From contig JADJVC010000002.1 of the NCBI GenBank assembly GCA_016710685.1, positions 434,001-498,000 on the forward strand: a stretch of DNA of 64,000 bases. Direction: 5' to 3'. Every line of letters starts with the position of its first letter. The stretch's first letter is position 1. This document shows positions 25,489-33,086 of the stretch, piece after piece. Both the position numbers and the translations under genes were made by a program. This stretch comes from Flavobacteriales bacterium. Lineage in GTDB: Bacteria > Bacteroidota > Bacteroidia > Flavobacteriales_F > PHOS-HE28. Below the pieces are notes generated by a model. That model was not told the DNA's origin and did no database searches. It was given only the letters and a program-made list of their open reading frames with translations.

Positions 25489-26165
25489 GGCTTCCGGCTT
25501 TTTTTCGTGGGAAGAATTTCCACCAACAGGTGAGCAGCCACCAGCGCGGAGAGTGTGAGATGCAACGCTTTTCTGCCTTCCAGTTCCACGCTATCATCGA
25601 AAGCATGGCGTGCGATCACCTCGAAGCGCATGCCAATCCCCACGCCTTTGCGGTCCAGCAGGTGCAGCAGGGTGTCGCTGCCGTCCTTCACGGCGGCGAT
25701 GCGTACGTGTGTACCTGAAGCGCACTCCGTGAGCGAAGTGGTGTCGCGCGTCTGCATGCGCCCATTGCGGTCCGGTATGGGGTCGCCGTGCGGATCGAAG
25801 GCAGGGTGGCCAAGGTATTCGGCCAGTTTATCGGTGAGTTTCTCGCTGTGGATGTGCTCCAATTGTTCGGCCACTTCGTGTACTTCGTTCCACTTAAAAC
25901 TGAGCCGTTCCACCAAGAATGTCTCCCACAGGCGGTGCTTGCGCACCAGTTTTAACGCGGCGGCTTTGCCCTTGGCGGTGAGCTTCACGCCGTAGTACGG
26001 CTCGTGCTTCAACAGCCCTTTCTCCGCGAGCTTCTTCAGCATCACGGTAACGCTGCTGGCCTTGATGTTCAGGCGTTCCGCGAGGTCCTTGGTGCCTGCT
26101 GTGGCACCGTCTTGCAACAGCGCATGCACGGCCTTGATGTGGTCTTCCTCGCTACGGGTGAGCAT
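25485..26165 (-). CDS. mntR: DtxR/MntR-family metal-dependent regulator
   Basis: The 226-residue protein has an N-terminal winged helix (EDHIKAVHALLQDG, TKDLAERLNIKASSVTVMLKKLAEKGLL, PYYGVKLTAKGKAAA), a dimerisation/metal domain with the usual His/Glu run (RLWETFLVERLSFKWNEVHEVAEQLEHIHSEKLTDKLAEYLG) and HPAFDPHGDPIP, and a C-terminal SH3/FeoA-like domain (~150-226). It would bind Mn2+ or Fe2+ and repress uptake genes. A TACATTTG -7 box lies five bases before the ATG and a palindrome lies just upstream, so self-regulation is likely. The gene overlaps mntH by four bases. Confidence 0.9.
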   Translation of the reverse strand: MLTRSEEDHIKAVHALLQDGATAGTKDLAERLNIKASSVTVMLKKLAEKGLLKHEPYYGVKLTAKGKAAALKLVRKHRLWETFLVERLSFKWNEVHEVAEQLEHIHSEKLTDKLAEYLGHPAFDPHGDPIPDRNGRMQTRDTTSLTECASGTHVRIAAVKDGSDTLLHLLDRKGVGIGMRFEVIARHAFDDSVELEGRKALHLTLSALVAAHLLVEILPTKKSRKP

Positions 26166-26170
26166 CCGGG

Positions 26171-26178
26171 CAAATGTA
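26171..26178 (-). promoter_or_regulatory. -7 promoter box of mntR-mntH
   Basis: The minus strand reads TACATTTG, an exact match, with CCCGG before the mntR start codon. It fixes the start at 26165 and implies a leaderless or nearly leaderless message. Confidence 0.55.
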
Positions 26179-26193
26179 TGGTTAAATAAAATA

Positions 26194-26209
26194 ATTAGAC
26201 AAGGCTAAT
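26194..26209. promoter_or_regulatory. Candidate MntR operator
   Basis: ATTAG-ACAAGG-CTAAT is a perfect 5-bp inverted repeat with a 6-base spacer. It lies between the divergent -7 boxes of mntR (ending 26178) and of the outer-membrane gene (starting 26219). TTAG-N-CTAA half-sites are characteristic of DtxR/MntR operators. One dimer here could repress both directions. Confidence 0.55.
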
Positions 26210-26218
26210 AATAGGATC

Positions 26219-26226
26219 TACGTTTG
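26219..26226 (+). promoter_or_regulatory. -7 promoter box of the outer-membrane protein gene
   Basis: TACGTTTG is an exact TAnnTTTG match and is followed by TGGC and the ATG at 26231. The arrangement is again leaderless, and the MntR-like palindrome lies 10 bases upstream. Confidence 0.5.
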
Positions 26227-26230
26227 TGGC

Positions 26231-26989
26231 ATGAAATGCCTCGTGCTCTTCTTGGTGTTCGTGCCGCTCGGCACATTTGCGCAAGGGGAACGTTTGGGCA
26301 CTGACCGCCCGGACCAGACCGAGGCCACGATGACGGTCCCGATGGGATCCCTGCAGGTGGAGACTGGTGTTGTGCTTTTTCCGCATACGGACGGAAGGCC
26401 CGATCATAGTGCGCCGCAAGTGCTTGTCCGGCTGGGATTGGGCGAGCGCGTGGAGTTCCGCGCGGAAGGTGAACGGACGGTGATCGCGACGGCTGAAGGC
26501 GGGAAGTACACGGCGTGGGAGGTTCCGGAGCTGGGTGCGAAAGTCGGGATGGGTGACGGAGGGAAAACCGGCATCCGGACGGCCATGCTTGTGAAGCTCG
26601 GCATACCGCATTGGAGCACCGCGAATGACGGCGATCCTTACGCAGGCCTCCGCATGGCCGCAGATCGCAACTTCGGCGAACGCTTTGGCCTGGGTGCGAA
26701 CGTGGCGATGGAGTGGGAAGGCGTAAGCACGTCTCCCACATCGCTCTATACGCTCTCCGGCGGCATGGAAGTCTCCAGCAGGTTTGCCGCCTTTGCAGAG
26801 CTCTATGGCGCGTTGCCCGAAGATGGCACAGGGGACCACCGCTGGGATTGTGGCGGCACTTGGGCATTAGGCCCGAACATGTTGGCCGACGCGAGCTTGG
26901 GCAACTGTTTCACGGGCCAAGAGTGGTTCTTCAGCGCGGGCTTTTCGTTCCGTGTGCAATGCTGGCGGAAGAAGGTTTCGACGCAGTGA
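26231..26989 (+). CDS. Outer-membrane transporter-like barrel protein
   Basis: The 252-residue product starts with a signal peptide (MKCLVLFLVFVPLGTFAQG) followed by the pattern TDRPDQTEATMTVPMGSLQVETGV, which marks the 'MetA-pathway of phenol degradation' type outer-membrane barrels (PF13557). The remainder is alternating strands with WEVPELGAKVG and FGLGANVAMEWEG. It ends near WRKKVSTQ, slightly away from a canonical terminal strand. The gene is divergent from mntR-mntH across a 65-base region with a palindrome, so it is probably part of the manganese response, perhaps aiding metal entry across the outer membrane. That role is inferred from position only. Confidence 0.7.
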   Translation: MKCLVLFLVFVPLGTFAQGERLGTDRPDQTEATMTVPMGSLQVETGVVLFPHTDGRPDHSAPQVLVRLGLGERVEFRAEGERTVIATAEGGKYTAWEVPELGAKVGMGDGGKTGIRTAMLVKLGIPHWSTANDGDPYAGLRMAADRNFGERFGLGANVAMEWEGVSTSPTSLYTLSGGMEVSSRFAAFAELYGALPEDGTGDHRWDCGGTWALGPNMLADASLGNCFTGQEWFFSAGFSFRVQCWRKKVSTQ

Positions 26990-26994
26990 TCAAT

Positions 26995-27040
26995 CGCAGT
27001 CGGCAGTGGCTGCACGCAGCATGCATCGGCAGTCCACAGT
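26995..27040. repeat. GCAGTC-type dispersed repeat
   Basis: The short gap between two converging genes has GCAGTCGGCAGTGGC followed by CATCGGCAGTCC, similar to the runs at 701-760 and 56627-56655. No gene lies here. Confidence 0.45.
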
Positions 27041-27082
27041 ACCAGGTCCCCGATACATTGTCGCAGAAACTCAGATCACTGA

Positions 27083-28291
27083 TCACTCCAACGAAACTTC
27101 TTCCGGACGCGCCGCGCCTAATCCCGTGTAAAGCTTGATGCCCGCCAAAGCCAGCATCAGCACGAACACGTAATTCCAGTTGGCAGTGAAGTCGAACAAG
27201 CTTCCCGCGATAAAAGGCCCGGTAGCCGCCAGTGAATAGCCGACGGCCTGTGCCATGCCGGAGAGCTTGGTGGCGGTTTCCGTGCTGTTCGAGCGGACTA
27301 CGATGAGGTAAAGCGAAAGCCCGAAAGATCCGCCAAGCGCGAAGCCGATCATGGCCACCCAGAGCTGTACCGGTCCGATGGCGGGGAATATCAGGCAGAA
27401 TAAGGCCACCACTTCCAAGGCGATGAGCACGAGGATGATCGAGCGCTGGTCCGGGCGCTTTCCCGCCCACAGGGGCGTGAGCAATGAACCGAGCACGCCC
27501 GTCGCCTGCGAGAGCGAGAGCATCCATCCGGCGAAGACAGCGTCCTCCCCACGTCCTTGGATCATGTCCGGGAGCCACGCCAGGATCACATAAAACGCAA
27601 GGGATTGCAAGCCCATGAAAAGCGCCACGTTCCACGCGAGCCGGGATGCGAGCAGTTGCTTCATGGCTTGTTTGTAGCTGCCCGGCGGTCGTACGTGCAC
27701 TGATCGCGAAAGCTGCGGAAGCCACAGCAGGAGCGCGATCACCGCCAACGCCGCCCACACGGCCAACGCGCCGCGCCAGCCGCATTGCAAGCCTTCCGCC
27801 AGGGGCACCGTTATCCCGGCAGCAACAGCAGCACCCACGCCCATGGCGCCGGAGTACATGCTCGTCATCAATCCGAATTTCTTGGAGAAGCTCTGCTTGA
27901 CCAGGCCGGGCAGCAATACGTTCCCGAAGGCGATCGCGACACCGAGCAGCAGCGTGCCGACATACAGCGTGAACACCGAAGGGATGGATCGCACGAAGAT
28001 GCCGATGGTGAGCAAACCCATGGCGGCGGCCAGCATACCGGGAATGCCGAAGCGTCGCGTGGCCAAGGGCGTCACCAAGGAGATGCCTGCGAAAGCCAGC
28101 AACGGCAAAGTGGTCAGCAGGCCCAGCATGGTGTTGGAAAGCCCTGTGCTGTCACGGATCAAGCCCACCAGCGGACCCACGGCCGCTAGTGCGGGGCGCA
28201 GGTTGAGCGCGATCAGCAGGATCCCGGCGATCAAGAGGCCGTCCTTGGCGCGCGCCACAGGTGGCTGAGATGGGGTTCGAAGCGATGGCAT
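27083..28291 (-). CDS. MFS transporter, CynX/NimT family
   Basis: The 402-residue protein has 12 predicted membrane helices and the CynX-type core: NLRPALAAVGPLVGLI, LTTLPLLAFAGISLVTPLATRRFG, and GNVLLPGLVKQSFSKKFGLMTSMYSGAMG. Family members export small anions or drugs (cyanate, 2-nitroimidazole), but the substrate cannot be told. Start at 28291 is chosen since longer forms have no helix pattern before MPSLRTPSQPP. The gene is divergent from the ACP-led operon beginning at 28441 and might export its product, though there is no direct evidence for this. Confidence 0.85.
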   Translation of the reverse strand: MPSLRTPSQPPVARAKDGLLIAGILLIALNLRPALAAVGPLVGLIRDSTGLSNTMLGLLTTLPLLAFAGISLVTPLATRRFGIPGMLAAAMGLLTIGIFVRSIPSVFTLYVGTLLLGVAIAFGNVLLPGLVKQSFSKKFGLMTSMYSGAMGVGAAVAAGITVPLAEGLQCGWRGALAVWAALAVIALLLWLPQLSRSVHVRPPGSYKQAMKQLLASRLAWNVALFMGLQSLAFYVILAWLPDMIQGRGEDAVFAGWMLSLSQATGVLGSLLTPLWAGKRPDQRSIILVLIALEVVALFCLIFPAIGPVQLWVAMIGFALGGSFGLSLYLIVVRSNSTETATKLSGMAQAVGYSLAATGPFIAGSLFDFTANWNYVFVLMLALAGIKLYTGLGAARPEEVSLE

Positions 28292-28404
28292 GGACGAAGG
28301 TGCTGAGCCGTGGACACGCACAAAGTCAAAACGGGCGGCGAAGGTAGAAGGACGGTCGGCAGGTCCAGTCACCAATCATCTCTCAGCGATCACCAACAGG
28401 ACCC

Positions 28405-28436
28405 TTTGCCAAAGCTGGCATCGTTCGTTAAATTTG
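28405..28436 (+). promoter_or_regulatory. Promoter of the ACP-KAS III-CCR operon
   Basis: TTTG at 28405-28408 and TAAATTTG at 28429-28436 are 20 bases apart, an exact fit to the Bacteroidota -33/-7 consensus. Only GCAC separates the -7 box from the ATG at 28441, so the operon message probably begins at the start codon. Confidence 0.65.
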
Positions 28437-28440
28437 GCAC

Positions 28441-28707
28441 ATGTCAATGAATGGTACAAGTGAAAAATCGTCCGTGTTCAATGAAGTACAGACCGTATTC
28501 CGGAGCGAACTGAAACTACCAGCATTGGAACTCTCACCGGCGCATACCCCCGCTGACATCCCGAAATGGGATTCACTTCGTTCCATGGTGATCTTGCGCA
28601 AATTGGAGAAGCACTTCAACGTGCGGATCGGCGTAGAGCGGGCAGTGAGCATAAAGAGCGTGGGCGACTTAGTTACTGCGCTGGAAGAGAAACTGAACCA
28701 TGGATGA
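28441..28707 (+). CDS. Acyl carrier protein
   Basis: The 88-residue protein is an ACP: helix 1 FNEVQTVFRSELKLP, the phosphopantetheine site WDSLRSM with Ser45, and a second half MVILRKLEKHFNVRIGVERAVSIKSVGDLVTALEEKL. It differs from the house-keeping fatty-acid ACP (DSLDxVEL), so it is probably dedicated to this operon. It leads the operon, and its stop overlaps the start of the first KAS III gene by eight bases. Confidence 0.9.
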   Translation: MSMNGTSEKSSVFNEVQTVFRSELKLPALELSPAHTPADIPKWDSLRSMVILRKLEKHFNVRIGVERAVSIKSVGDLVTALEEKLNHG

Positions 28708-29773
28708 TCGCAGCGCACGGGTGGGTTCCGGCATGCAGGGCCGGGTCCTTCCGGTGCGCATTACAGGCTGTGGCATCGGTTTCCCTAAAGGCGGCCGTTG
28801 GGTTGAAAACGATGATGTGCATGCGCTGCGGTTCGGACCGGACTGGCGCGCGGTGATGGCCAAACAAGGTGCGGATCCCGGCTACTACGAGGCGAAGTTG
28901 GGTGTACGTCGCCGTTATTGGGTAAGCACTCCGGGGATGGAGAACTCGCCCGAAAGCCTTACTACGATGGACTTGGTCGCTGCGGCTTCCACAGATGCCA
29001 TGGCAAATGCAGGGATCAAAGCATCCGATGTGGATGCGTTGATCGCGGTAACGATCACCTCACCTTTTTATACCACGGCAGTTGCGGCCCGCCTCGCGCA
29101 TGTATTGGGGGTGCAAGCCCCGGCGTTCGACTTGCGGACGGGTTGTGCCACGGGCATTTTCGCGTTGGTGATCGCCGCGCAGCTGATCGAAGGCGGAGCG
29201 CGCCATGTGCTGATCGCCGCAGGCGATACAACGAGCAAGATCCTCGATCCCACGAACAACACCGTGTATGCCGGGGGCGATGCAGGCTCGGCCGTTGTGG
29301 TGTCGCGTTCCACGGGTAGCGCGGGTATGATCGCGCACTATATCGACACCGACGGCACGTTCTCCGCACAGACCGGCGTGCCCGGCCTAATGCCGCCTAC
29401 CAGCGCGGACCTGGCGGCGAAGCGTTACTATTTGGAATACAAGGACGAAGGCAAAGAGGCGATGTTGGACCGAGCGTGGAAGCGCATACCGGATGAACTT
29501 TACGAACGGTCAGGACTTACAGCGAAGGACATCACGTGTTACGTGCCGCACCAAGCCGCCAAACGTCAATTGGAACTCGCTGCGCGGGAAGCCGGGATAC
29601 CGGAAGCGCGCACCGTAAACGTGCTCGGCGAATACGGCAATTGCGGGCCGGCCACCATTTTTCTGGCGCTGCAACGCGCCATGGAAAAAAGGAAGATCAA
29701 CATCGGCGATCGCTATATGATGGGCGCCGCTGGCGGCGGATTGTCTTGGGGCGGCGTGATCCTTGAACATTGA
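28700..29773 (+). CDS. 3-oxoacyl-ACP synthase III family protein (first copy)
   Basis: The 357-residue product has the KAS III thiolase fold with catalytic Cys149 (RTGCATG), His284 (PHQAAK) and Asn314 (YGNCGPA). The triad is complete, so it should condense an acyl thioester with a malonyl-type extender or move acyl groups. It is longer at the N-terminus than FabH, beginning MDDRSARVGSGMQGRVLPVRITGCG; a start at 28733 is possible. It sits between the ACP gene (8-base overlap) and the second KAS III gene (3-base gap). FabH of general fatty-acid synthesis is usually in a different neighbourhood, so a dedicated role is inferred. Confidence 0.88.
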   Translation: MDDRSARVGSGMQGRVLPVRITGCGIGFPKGGRWVENDDVHALRFGPDWRAVMAKQGADPGYYEAKLGVRRRYWVSTPGMENSPESLTTMDLVAAASTDAMANAGIKASDVDALIAVTITSPFYTTAVAARLAHVLGVQAPAFDLRTGCATGIFALVIAAQLIEGGARHVLIAAGDTTSKILDPTNNTVYAGGDAGSAVVVSRSTGSAGMIAHYIDTDGTFSAQTGVPGLMPPTSADLAAKRYYLEYKDEGKEAMLDRAWKRIPDELYERSGLTAKDITCYVPHQAAKRQLELAAREAGIPEARTVNVLGEYGNCGPATIFLALQRAMEKRKINIGDRYMMGAAGGGLSWGGVILEH

Positions 29774-29776
29774 ACC

Positions 29777-30784
29777 ATGGGCAACATAGGCGTAGTGATA
29801 AAAGGCATCGGGGCTTATTTGCCGGGTGAGCCGATCAGCAACAAGGAATTGCAGGATCACCATGGCCAAGCGTTCAACCTGGAAAAGCATGAAGCCACCA
29901 CGGGGATCCGTACGCGGCATTGGGCACCAAAAGGGCAAGCGACAAGCCATATCGCCGCAGGCGCTGCGCGGCAGGCACTGGAACGGGCGGGTGTGAAAGC
30001 GGAAGACCTGGACCGCATTATCCTGGGCACCTCCAGCGGCGATCACACCAACATCGCAGCCGCATGCCGCGTGCAGCATCTGCTCGGTGCCACTTGTCCG
30101 GCAAGCGACATCACGGCGGCCTGCGCGGGCTTCATTTACGCGATCGAGCAAGGCGTTGGCCTTGTGCGGTCGGGCGCAAAGCACGTGCTCGTGATCGGCG
30201 CGGACACCAAGTCGCGGTTCATTCGTGCCAACGACCCGGTGTTCGGCCCTATCTTCAGCGATGGCGGCGGAGCGGTCCTGCTTGCTCCAGCGGAACGTGC
30301 TGGCGAAGGCATTCTGGATGTGCTGCTTTGGGCGGACGGTTCAGGTTTCGAAACGCTCTACGTCCCGGCAGGCGGCAGCATGTTGCCCGCAAGCGAGGAG
30401 ACCGTGGCCAATAACATGCATGGCACAACGGCCACCATGCCCGGCAAGGAACTGGCGATCGCTGCCGCCGGAAAAATGGCAGAACTCGGCAACGAGGCGC
30501 TGGCACGAAACAGCTTTACCGCAAAGGATGTGGACGTGTTCATTCCGCACCAGGCGAATTACTACATCATGAAACGGATCGCGGAAGGCATGGGCATTCC
30601 GGAGGAAAAGATGGAAGTGGTGATCGACCGGGTGGGCAACTGCATCGCTGGCACCATCCCTATTGCGTTGGAGCAAGCCCACGCTGAAGGCCGCATGAAG
30701 CCCGGTGCCTTGGTACTGATGGTAGCGGCCGGGGCCGGATATACCGGTGGCGCGGTGTTGTACAAAGTCCCGAAGAATGGCTGA
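29777..30784 (+). CDS. 3-oxoacyl-ACP synthase III family protein (second copy)
   Basis: The 335-residue enzyme is closer to FabH in length. It has Cys116 (TAACAGF), His258 (PHQANYYIM) and Asn288 (VGNCIAGT), and the glycine-rich end MVAAGAGYTGGAVLY. It is not a simple duplicate of the preceding gene; the two share only the general KAS III pattern, suggesting different acyl specificities or a heterodimer. Its last eight bases overlap the start of the SDR gene. One of the pair may prime the chain and the other extend it. Confidence 0.9.
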   Translation: MGNIGVVIKGIGAYLPGEPISNKELQDHHGQAFNLEKHEATTGIRTRHWAPKGQATSHIAAGAARQALERAGVKAEDLDRIILGTSSGDHTNIAAACRVQHLLGATCPASDITAACAGFIYAIEQGVGLVRSGAKHVLVIGADTKSRFIRANDPVFGPIFSDGGGAVLLAPAERAGEGILDVLLWADGSGFETLYVPAGGSMLPASEETVANNMHGTTATMPGKELAIAAAGKMAELGNEALARNSFTAKDVDVFIPHQANYYIMKRIAEGMGIPEEKMEVVIDRVGNCIAGTIPIALEQAHAEGRMKPGALVLMVAAGAGYTGGAVLYKVPKNG

Positions 30785-31535
30785 ACCATTGGAAGGAAAG
30801 ACCGCGCTGGTCACTGGTGCCGGCTTGGGCATCGGCCATGCCATTTGCACGGCATTGGCGCAAGCGGGCGCATCCGTGATCGCCGTAGCGCGGAACCGAT
30901 CAAACTTAGAGAGATTAGCTTCTTCGTTGAATGATGTGCGCCATCGTTTTTGGTCCATCGATCTGGCAACGGAAGTTGGACGCGCGGATTTGCTGAAGCA
31001 CTTGCACGAAGGCGAACTACCAGTGATCGTCGTGAACAATTTGCACATCCCCTCGCCAAAAGGCCGTTTGCGGAACGTGGGAGCCGAAGCGTTCAGCAAC
31101 GGTTTCACGGCCAACATCGATCACCTGCTCACCATTATGGATCCGGTATTGGCAGCGCAACAGGCCAACGGCTTCGGTCGCTGGATCGGCATCACTTCAA
31201 AAGCGGCGCAGACAGGCATGCCCGGCCAAGGCCGTTACAATGCGCAAAAAGCCGCCTTGGAAGCGCTGTTCCGAACATTGGCCGTGGAAGAAGGCGGCAA
31301 AGGCATCACGGCCAATTGCGTGGCACCCGGCTTTATTGACACGCCCTCCGTGGCCGAGCGCCTACCCGCCGAAGTGCGGCAGCGTGTTTCGCGCAGCAAC
31401 GCAACAGGCCGCGCGGGCACACCGGAAGAAGTAGCTGCGGCAGTGCTTTTCCTTGCTTCTCCCGCTTCTGGGTTCATCACCGGTGAAGTACTTTCCGTTG
31501 ATGGCGGGGCATCCTTGGCATGGGCATTCAAATGA
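30777..31535 (+). CDS. SDR-family oxidoreductase (3-ketoacyl reductase-like)
   Basis: The 252-residue protein has the classical SDR layout: NAD(P)-binding TGAGLGIG (13-20), VVNNLH near 86-91, catalytic Ser141 (GITSKAA) and Tyr154-xxx-Lys158 (YNAQK), and the closing SGFITGEVLSVDGG. In this operon it probably reduces the 3-oxo group produced by the KAS III enzymes. Start at 30777 overlaps the upstream stop by eight bases. No dehydratase gene follows, although one would be needed to make the enoyl substrate of the CCR. Confidence 0.88.
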   Translation: MAEPLEGKTALVTGAGLGIGHAICTALAQAGASVIAVARNRSNLERLASSLNDVRHRFWSIDLATEVGRADLLKHLHEGELPVIVVNNLHIPSPKGRLRNVGAEAFSNGFTANIDHLLTIMDPVLAAQQANGFGRWIGITSKAAQTGMPGQGRYNAQKAALEALFRTLAVEEGGKGITANCVAPGFIDTPSVAERLPAEVRQRVSRSNATGRAGTPEEVAAAVLFLASPASGFITGEVLSVDGGASLAWAFK

Positions 31536-31544
31536 AAACTGACG

Positions 31545-33086
31545 ATGGAAAAAGTACTTTCAGAAGTAATCCGGCAGCGTGCAAGCATTCATCCCTCACG
31601 CGAAGCGTATGTGTTCGACGGGCGATCGGTGAGCTATGCTGAATTGCATCAGCGTGCGATGCGCGCGGGCAGCATGTTGCAAGGCATCGGCCTCGTGCCA
31701 GGCGACCGTGTTGGCATTCTTTGTTTGAACAATGTAGAAGCAATAGACCTCATTTTCGGAGCGATCCTGGCGGGGATCGTGCCGGTTTCACTTCCCTGGA
31801 AAGCGGTGCCGCAGGAATACGCGGGCATCATCGCGGATGCCGGCGTGAAGCACGTGTTCGCGGCCCCGATGTTCATGCCGGCCTTGGCCGCTTTGTCGGC
31901 AACGGTGAAGGTCCATCCGCTTGATGAGGACCTGAAAAAGTTCCTCTCAACATCCGGAAAGCTGAAGCCTGTAGTGCGGAAGGCGGAGGACCTGGCCGCC
32001 ATTATCTACACTTCGGGCACCACCGGCACGCCCAAAGGCGTAATGCTGAGCCATGCGAATTTGTACGCGTGCGCGGCGCTCTGCCACATGGAAACGCCGG
32101 GCTTCGGGCCCACTACAAGGTTGCTCGTTTGCGGCCCGCTGTATTCCATTTTCGGTTTCGGCGCGTTCTTCAGCTCGCTTTATACCGGTTGCACCGCCGT
32201 GTTGCTGCCGATGTTCGATCCGGCTTCCACATTGGCGGCGATACAGGATGAACAAGTAACGCACGCGCTTTTTGCGCCCATCATGATGCGCGCCATGGCA
32301 GCCGTTTCCGATGCGGACACTTACGACATGGGCAGCCTGCAACACATCCAGTACGGCGGCTCGCCCATGCCGGAAAACTTGCTGCGTGCCGCGACATCGC
32401 TCTTCCAATGTGACTTCACGCAGGTCTACGGCCTTACGGAAACCACCGGCGTGGGCTGTGCGCTGCGTTACGACGACCACCGCGCCATCCTTGCGGCACA
32501 ACCGGGCGGAGTGGTTCCGCCCATCGGCTCTGCGGGCAAGATCGGCTTGGGCCTCCAGTTGCAGGTCTGCGATGATCTCGGCGCGCCTTTGCCCCACGGG
32601 GAAGTGGGTGAAGTAAGGATGAAAGGGGACGTGATTTCCATGGGCTACTGGGGCGATCGCGAAGAGAATGAGCGGTTCCGGTCCGACGGCTGGTTCATCA
32701 CCGGCGACATGGGCGTGCTGGATGAAGCTGGCTATTTGACCTTGGTGGATCGCCGCAACGACATGATCGTTTCCAAGGGCGTGAACATCTTTCCGGCGGA
32801 AATCGAATTAGTGCTGGAGAAACACCCCGATGTAAAAGAGTGCGCCGTGGTGAGCGCACCGCACGAGGATTACGGTGAAGAGGTCTGCGCCGTGTTAGTG
32901 GGCACCGGCCGGAAAATGGAATTGCAGGAAGTGCGCAAATGGTGCGAAGGGAAAGTGGCGGACAGTAAATTGCCGTCGCGCCTCGAATACATGGATGCCC
33001 TGCCGCGCACGTTGACGGGCAAAGTGCTGCGCCGCGCGGTGCGGGCACCGTTCTGGAAAAACGAATCCAAAGGCGTAAAAGGATGA
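31545..33086 (+). CDS. AMP-forming acyl-CoA/acyl-ACP ligase
   Basis: The 513-residue ANL-superfamily enzyme carries the P-loop YTSGTTGTPKGV (155-166), the adenylate motif QVYGLTETTG, the hinge YWGDREENERFRSDGWFITGDMG, and the C-terminal catalytic Lys motif LTGKVLRR. It would activate a carboxylic acid as an adenylate and load it on CoA or on the operon's ACP. It follows the SDR by nine bases and overlaps the CCR-like gene by four (ATGA). The substrate is not obvious; a medium-chain or branched acid is plausible. Confidence 0.88.
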   Translation: MEKVLSEVIRQRASIHPSREAYVFDGRSVSYAELHQRAMRAGSMLQGIGLVPGDRVGILCLNNVEAIDLIFGAILAGIVPVSLPWKAVPQEYAGIIADAGVKHVFAAPMFMPALAALSATVKVHPLDEDLKKFLSTSGKLKPVVRKAEDLAAIIYTSGTTGTPKGVMLSHANLYACAALCHMETPGFGPTTRLLVCGPLYSIFGFGAFFSSLYTGCTAVLLPMFDPASTLAAIQDEQVTHALFAPIMMRAMAAVSDADTYDMGSLQHIQYGGSPMPENLLRAATSLFQCDFTQVYGLTETTGVGCALRYDDHRAILAAQPGGVVPPIGSAGKIGLGLQLQVCDDLGAPLPHGEVGEVRMKGDVISMGYWGDREENERFRSDGWFITGDMGVLDEAGYLTLVDRRNDMIVSKGVNIFPAEIELVLEKHPDVKECAVVSAPHEDYGEEVCAVLVGTGRKMELQEVRKWCEGKVADSKLPSRLEYMDALPRTLTGKVLRRAVRAPFWKNESKGVKG

